A stretch of 64,000 nt of DNA from Kitasatospora sp044457565 (GTDB lineage Bacteria > Actinomycetota > Actinomycetes > Streptomycetales > Streptomycetaceae), in contig NZ_JBITGZ010000007.1 in the NCBI RefSeq assembly GCF_044457565.1, positions 62,001-126,000 of the forward strand, read 5' to 3'. The notes under the pieces were generated by a model. It saw nothing but the letters and a program-made list of their open reading frames with translations. It was not told the DNA's origin and searched no databases. A program made the translations under genes and the position numbers. The stretch's first letter is position 1. Each line of letters starts with the position of its first letter. Shown here piece after piece: positions 60,551 to 64,000 of this stretch.

Positions 60551-61483
60551 ATGACTGAGACCGTGACGATTCGTGACTTCCGCCCCGCCGATGCCGTGGC
60601 GGCCGCCGCCATCCACCGCGCCGGGCGCTCCCATCTGGTGCTCGGCGCGGAGGTGTTCACCTGGCTGGCCGCCAACCTCCCCGCCGATCAGCACTACCGG
60701 ACCTTCGTCGCCGAGCTGGACGGCGAGGTCGTCGGCTGCATCCGCTGCGGAGTCGTCACCGGTACGACGGCCCGGGGCGTGGGCTTCGCCAACGGAAGCG
60801 TGCGGCCCGAATCCCGCCGCCGGGGCGTCTTCACCGCGCTGCTCGCCGCCGCCGAGCGGCACCTCACCGCGCAGGGCGTCACCGAGCTGCACTGCTGGGT
60901 GGACGAGGTCCCGGACGCGCTCGCCTTCGCCGCCAACCGGGGCTTCCGGCAGGGCAGCCTCGCCCACTTCTCCGGCCGGGACCTCACCGCCCCGCTGCCG
61001 CCCGTACCGGCGCCGGCTCCCGGGATCGAGCTCCGTACGGCCGCTGACTACCTGGACGACCCGTTCCCGCTCTTCGTCGTCGAGGCGGACGCGGCCCGGG
61101 ACGAGCCCGGCGAGATCGCGCAGGACGCGGCGGACTACGACAGCTGGCTGACCGAGGTGTGGTCCCGCCCCGACCTGGACCGGGCGCTCACCTCGGTGGT
61201 GCTCGCGGACGGGGAGCCGGTGGCGTTCAGCGCCGCCCAGACCGACGGCGAGAGCCGCTACTGGTCGGCCTTCACCGCCTGCCGCCGTAGCCACCGGGGC
61301 CAGGGCCTGTCCAAGCTGGCCAAGACGGACTCCCTGCACCGCGCCCGCGCGGCCGGGTACACCGAGGCCTTCACCAGCAACGACGACACCAACGCCCCGA
61401 TGCTGGCCATCAACGCCTGGCTGGGCTACGAGCGTTGCGCGAGCGAGCGTAAGTTCATCAAGCAGCTCCCCGGGGCCCGCTGA
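60551..61483 (+). CDS. GNAT acetyltransferase with two GNAT-like domains
   Basis: 310 residues from ATG 60551. The first GNAT fold (about 1-150) includes VTIRDFRPADAVAAAAIHRA, FVAELDGEVVGCIRCGV and the acetyl-CoA loop GSVRPESRRRGVFTALLAAA. The second (about 160-310) has SVVLADGEPVAFSAAQ, a loop RRSHRGQGLSKLAKTDSLHR and FTSNDDTNAPMLAINAWLGYE. Both CoA-binding loops appear usable, so it may be a double-domain enzyme or have one degenerate site. The acceptor is unknown. The upstream gene is divergent (DUF692) and no ribosome-binding site is evident; the start was chosen from family-like sequence. Confidence 0.85.
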   Translation: MTETVTIRDFRPADAVAAAAIHRAGRSHLVLGAEVFTWLAANLPADQHYRTFVAELDGEVVGCIRCGVVTGTTARGVGFANGSVRPESRRRGVFTALLAAAERHLTAQGVTELHCWVDEVPDALAFAANRGFRQGSLAHFSGRDLTAPLPPVPAPAPGIELRTAADYLDDPFPLFVVEADAARDEPGEIAQDAADYDSWLTEVWSRPDLDRALTSVVLADGEPVAFSAAQTDGESRYWSAFTACRRSHRGQGLSKLAKTDSLHRARAAGYTEAFTSNDDTNAPMLAINAWLGYERCASERKFIKQLPGAR

Positions 61484-61560
61484 CCGCGACGCCACGGCGG
61501 GCCGCGACGCCCGCCGCGGCCTGGGCCGGCGTCGGCGGGCGTCGGCGGGCGTCGCGGGTG

Positions 61561-62358
61561 TCAGCAGTCCTTGACGGCCGGGCAGATCGGCGCCGCGAGT
61601 GCCTTCAGGACGTCGGCGTCCGCCGGAGCGGCCCACGGGTGCGCCGGACGGTCGGACCAGAGCGCGAGCTCGGTCACCACGCGGCCGGTCAGCGACAGGT
61701 ACACGTGCAGGGTGGACGTGCCGCCCTGCACCGGGACGGTGACGGTGGCGGCGAGGTCCGAGTTGCCGTCGGTGGGGTTGCTGGTGCCGGTGACCTTCGC
61801 CGTGGCGCCGCGCACGGACGTGCCGCAGGCCTTCAGCTCCTCCTCCAGACCCCGGTAGAGCGAGCTGGCCATCTGGGCTCCCATGCTGCTGGTGCCCGGG
61901 AAGTGGATGATCGTCTGCTTGACCTGCCAGTCGGCTCGGTTGCCGGCGACCAGCGAGGCCTGGGCGGCGGGGCCCTTCCAGTCCCCGAGGTCGTTCTCGG
62001 GCGCGCGGGTGGAGCGGCAGAGCTGCTCGAACTGGAACTTGGGGTTCTTCGCCGTCGCGGCCGCGCCCGCCGGGGGCTGCCAGTGGTACGCCGCTGCCAG
62101 TGGGATGTCGGCCGCCGCGATCCACGCCGAGGCCGGGACCCCGGAGGCGTCGGCGGTGCCGGCGGTGGCACCGGCGGTGGTGGCTCCGCCGGTGGCGCCC
62201 GTGGTGGTGCCGGGGGTCGGCTTGGCGGTGCCGCCCGCCGTCGCGGCAGGCGTGGCGGCCGCGTCGGCGGACGAGTTGTCGGGGCCGCAGGCGGTCAGCG
62301 AGGAGAGAGCGAGCAGCGCGGTGGCGCCGGCTGCGGCGAGCGTGGAGATGCGGGACAC
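61561..62358 (-). CDS. Lipoprotein of unknown function
   Basis: 265 residues from GTG 62358. Signal with lipobox LTAC (Cys24), then a Thr/Ala/Gly-rich spacer up to about residue 70, then a globular domain beginning VPASAWIAAADIPLAAAYHW. Cysteines in QLCRS, KACGT and PICPAVKDC could form two disulfides, as in extracellular sensor-type domains of actinobacterial lipoproteins. I see general resemblance to PknH-like sensor domains but no decisive motif. GAGGA lies 14 bases before the start. A 19-codon leader frame with a strong ribosome-binding site lies about 140 bp upstream. Confidence 0.8.
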   Translation of the reverse strand: MSRISTLAAAGATALLALSSLTACGPDNSSADAAATPAATAGGTAKPTPGTTTGATGGATTAGATAGTADASGVPASAWIAAADIPLAAAYHWQPPAGAAATAKNPKFQFEQLCRSTRAPENDLGDWKGPAAQASLVAGNRADWQVKQTIIHFPGTSSMGAQMASSLYRGLEEELKACGTSVRGATAKVTGTSNPTDGNSDLAATVTVPVQGGTSTLHVYLSLTGRVVTELALWSDRPAHPWAAPADADVLKALAAPICPAVKDC

Positions 62359-62814
62359 GGTGATGACTGTTCCTCAGGTGTGGGACTCGGCAGATTGACG
62401 GACGTGCCGGACGTCTCGCACGTCTCGGTCGGACGCCCGGAGACGGAGATCCGGTGTCGGATGCGTTCGGCGGACGGGGGTCGTTCCCTCCGCCGACGGC
62501 CTCACTCCATCGCGGCTGTGTCCGGCTGGCCGGTCGGCACCTGGTGGCGGCTGGCTGACATGCTTCTTCCTTCCCCCGTTGCGAATGGCGCGCGGGGGCG
62601 CACGGCAGCAGCCCTGCCCCGTGAATGTCCCCCGACTTGTGCAGGGCGCGCACGGCTGATCGATCATCCCTGCTGAATGATCATCAGGCTCGTGCGCGTT
62701 GCAGCCGCTGAATGTAGTGCGCGCGGCTCACGCCGTGCAACGCGGTGCGTCCGCCCGCGCCGCACGATATTCCGTTGCACCGGATCGGCCCGCCGGGGGA
62801 AGCTGGAAGCACGA
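62359..62814. other. 456-bp region between lipoprotein gene and tRNA
   Basis: Holds the promoter and leader of the leftward lipoprotein gene, including the short frame at 62502-62561, and the tRNA promoter at the right. CTGATCGATCA at 62656-62666 repeats the core of the palindrome at 37617-37630. An imperfect palindrome CTGAATGATCATCAG at about 62672-62686 shares ATGATCATC with the RHS operator candidate. No larger gene is convincing. Confidence 0.45.
62502..62561 (-). CDS. Possible 19-residue leader peptide
   Basis: ATG 62561 to TGA 62502 encodes MSASRHQVPTGQPDTAAME. The ATG is preceded by GGGGGAAGGAAGAAGC, a stronger ribosome-binding site than most genes here have. It sits in the leader of the lipoprotein gene at 61561-62358. 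It could be a translated leader that controls that gene, or a stand-alone small gene. Too short to judge by codon use. Confidence 0.35.
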   Translation of the reverse strand: MSASRHQVPTGQPDTAAME

Positions 62815-62891
62815 AGGGGCGTAGCTCAGTTGGCCAGAGCAGCGGACTCCAAACCCGCGCGTCGCAGGTTCGAATCCTGTCGCCCCTGCCA
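62815..62891 (+). tRNA. tRNA-Trp (anticodon CCA)
   Basis: Cloverleaf: acceptor AGGGGCG/CGCCCCT, D-arm GCTC...GAGC, anticodon arm GCGGA-CTCCAAA-CCCGC with anticodon CCA, variable loop, T-arm GCAGG-TTCGAAT-CCTGT, discriminator G and encoded CCA. The anticodon stem has an A-C mismatch at its last pair, where usual actinobacterial tRNA-Trp has T-A (GCGGT/ACCGC), and the variable region differs, so this looks like a divergent or second tRNA-Trp. Confidence 0.92.
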
Positions 62892-63207
62892 TTTCGTGCG
62901 GCCCGGCCCGGCCCGACCGGGCCGGGCACCCCCCACCGGGCTGAGCCGGGCCGCAGTCACGGGCCGCCATGCGCGGTCGCGCCCAGCCCCACGAGACGGA
63001 TCACCCGACCGTAGGCCGGACGGCGCTCCCGGAGTGCGGGCCGTTGCGAGGTGTCGGAGAGTTGGCAGCGCGAGCTCGTCACCGCCGGTCGGTGACTTCA
63101 AGGCGTCCGGTTGCGTGGCACACGCATGCGCCGAGCTCGCCCGTGCCTCCCGAAGGGCTTCCGGCTCCTGACGGGGGAGGCACCTCCCTGACCAAAGGCA
63201 GGTAGCA
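62892..63207 (+). other. 316-bp region between tRNA and the 89-residue gene
   Basis: No gene recognised. GC-rich throughout; frames running through it overlap the tRNA and have no family character. It should contain the promoter of the downstream peptide gene. AAAGGCAGG at about 63194-63202 is its probable ribosome-binding site. Confidence 0.45.
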
Positions 63208-63477
63208 GTGGCTGCGAACAAGGTTGACCAGGAGAAGGCGCTCGACGACGCTCTCGCCCAGATCCACACACCCGACTTCTTCGGACGGGCACTGACGGCC
63301 AAGATCCTAGAGCGCGCGTCCCAGCAGGTACAGGCCGGCAACGGCGACCGGGTCGAGATCGACGGGAAGATCATCGTCTCCTTCAACAAGCCGATGAGCT
63401 CGGTCTCGGAGAGTGCGGGAGGCTGCTTCTGCTTCCGCATCCACGGCGTCTGGGTCTGCTGGTGCCCGGTCGAGTGA
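63208..63477 (+). CDS. Candidate RiPP precursor: 89-residue peptide with Cys/Trp-rich C-terminus
   Basis: GTG 63208, with AGG five bases upstream. Residues 1-70 are polar and helical (KVDQEKALDDALAQI, TPDFFGRALTAKILERASQQ) like a leader peptide. Then comes SAGG and a very different C-terminus, CFCFRIHGVWVCWCPVE: two CxC motifs (Cys73/75 and Cys84/86), two Trp and two Phe in 17 residues. A helical leader ending in Gly-Gly before a short Cys-rich core is the typical design of ribosomally made, modified peptides. No modification enzyme lies beside it within the window, so this is a candidate only; a small metal-binding or redox protein is an alternative. A hairpin terminator follows. Confidence 0.65.
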   Translation: MAANKVDQEKALDDALAQIHTPDFFGRALTAKILERASQQVQAGNGDRVEIDGKIIVSFNKPMSSVSESAGGCFCFRIHGVWVCWCPVE

Positions 63478-63527
63478 CGGTCACCTGACCGCAGGCGCAC
63501 CGCCCCCTCGGCGGGCTCGGCCTCAAC

Positions 63528-63556
63528 GGCCCCCTCGGTGTGACACCGAGGGGGCC
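63528..63556. terminator. Bidirectional hairpin between convergent genes
   Basis: Perfect 13-bp stem GGCCCCCTCGGTG / CACCGAGGGGGCC with a 3-nt loop, 50 bp past the peptide gene and just beyond the leftward stop at 63564. Confidence 0.85.
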
Positions 63557-63563
63557 GATCGGG

Positions 63564-64000
63564 TCAGTTGGCAGGACTGCCACGCTCCCAGAGCTCCTCG
63601 GCGTGCTCCGCGAACCGGTCGAACATCCCCCCGGCCTGCTGTCGCCGCAGGTGCATCATGGGGGAGTCGTGGCCGACGAACCGAGCCAGGTGAGGCGTCA
63701 CGAGAGCATCGCCGTCGAACCGGAACACCGACAGGCCGACGTGGTTCGCGCCGTCGTCGGGTGCACTGAAGCGTGCTTCCACGCTCGCCGCGTCCGCCAG
63801 CTTGGCCAGGTGCTCCAGGGTGATCCGGATCCGGGTCGACACCGTGAGCGCGACGTCCTCGATCCGCTCACGCTGCCGGGTCGTCTCCGATGCGGGGTCG
63901 CCCAACAGGAACCGGATCCGGCAGCCGGCGTCGGCCTTGCGACGCAGCGTCTGCACCAGCGCCGGCTGTTCCAGCCACACGAAGTAGTTGGTGTACCCGG
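63564..64000 (-). CDS. DUF5919-like C-terminal domain, probably of an XRE-family regulator (partial)
   Basis: The 5' end lies beyond the right edge; the frame is open to 64000. The 145 visible residues contain IRFLLGDPASETTRQRERIE, RITLEHLAKLADAASVEARF, VGLSVFRFDGDALVTPHLAR and MHLRRQQAGGMFDRFAEHAE. This matches, from memory, the C-terminal domain that follows a helix-turn-helix in a group of streptomycete XRE regulators (DUF5919, phospholipase-D-like fold). The helix-turn-helix itself would be outside the window. It is convergent with the 89-residue peptide gene. Confidence 0.7.
   Translation of the reverse strand, partial: GYTNYFVWLEQPALVQTLRRKADAGCRIRFLLGDPASETTRQRERIEDVALTVSTRIRITLEHLAKLADAASVEARFSAPDDGANHVGLSVFRFDGDALVTPHLARFVGHDSPMMHLRRQQAGGMFDRFAEHAEELWERGSPAN

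Noticed and set aside
62815..62891. tRNA as an integration site for a mobile element
   Set aside because: No second copy of the tRNA 3' end, integrase or transposase was seen in the window.
62677..63171. 164-codon frame across the tRNA
   Set aside because: Overlaps the tRNA-Trp gene and has no family features.

Overview
The window is about 72% G+C with strong third-position G/C bias, GTG and TTG starts, several genes that look leaderless, and lipoprotein and secreted-protein styles typical of Streptomycetaceae. The gene order rok7B7-xylFGH-dxs ... fadB/fadA-rnd-LuxR regulator-DUF3000-hemE ... hemY-hemQ matches, from memory, the core-chromosome block of Streptomyces coelicolor around SCO6008-SCO6042. 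The source is therefore a Streptomyces or Kitasatospora chromosome; the sequence alone does not separate the two.

Layout. 1-3058: a leftward sugar-uptake operon (ROK regulator, CUT1 binding lipoprotein, permease running off the edge). 3322-9658: an MscS channel, an HNH nuclease and a large GH84/CBM32 exported hexosaminidase-like protein. 9985-13549: an apparent rearrangement scar where a 5'-truncated LamG/beta-trefoil exoprotein gene meets a small lower-GC gene head to head. 13778-22285: malQ, a small membrane protein, a subtilase, pepN and a PQQ-propeller membrane protein. 22627-31148: rok7B7, the xylFGH transporter, dxs and a membrane glycosyltransferase-like protein. 31426-40779: the fadAB beta-oxidation operon, rnd, a LuxR regulator with a collagen-like linker, DUF3000, hemE and a DUF4349 lipoprotein. 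41009-53751: a secreted-protein/polymorphic-toxin island with a LamG/ricin exoprotein divergent from a 2373-residue RHS protein, whose C-terminus carries a PD-(D/E)XK-like motif, followed by a putative immunity gene. 53853-56553: cutA and the coproporphyrin-dependent heme genes hemY-hemQ. 56694-60256: a four-gene leftward operon of a DUF692 (MNIO) enzyme, a His-rich partner and two TIGR04222-like membrane proteins, one ending in a Cys/Ser/Gly repeat tail. 60551-64000: a GNAT enzyme, a lipoprotein, a divergent tRNA-Trp, an 89-residue peptide gene with a Cys/Trp-rich C-terminus, and a partial regulator-like gene.

The best candidates for undescribed biology are the DUF692/TIGR04222 operon, where the Cys-repeat tail looks like a substrate for the oxidative enzyme; the 89-residue peptide, which resembles a RiPP precursor; and the RHS toxin/immunity pair. 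The main metabolic themes are sugar uptake under ROK control, isoprenoid and heme precursor synthesis, and fatty-acid oxidation. Most operons end in strong GC-rich hairpins, which are listed.
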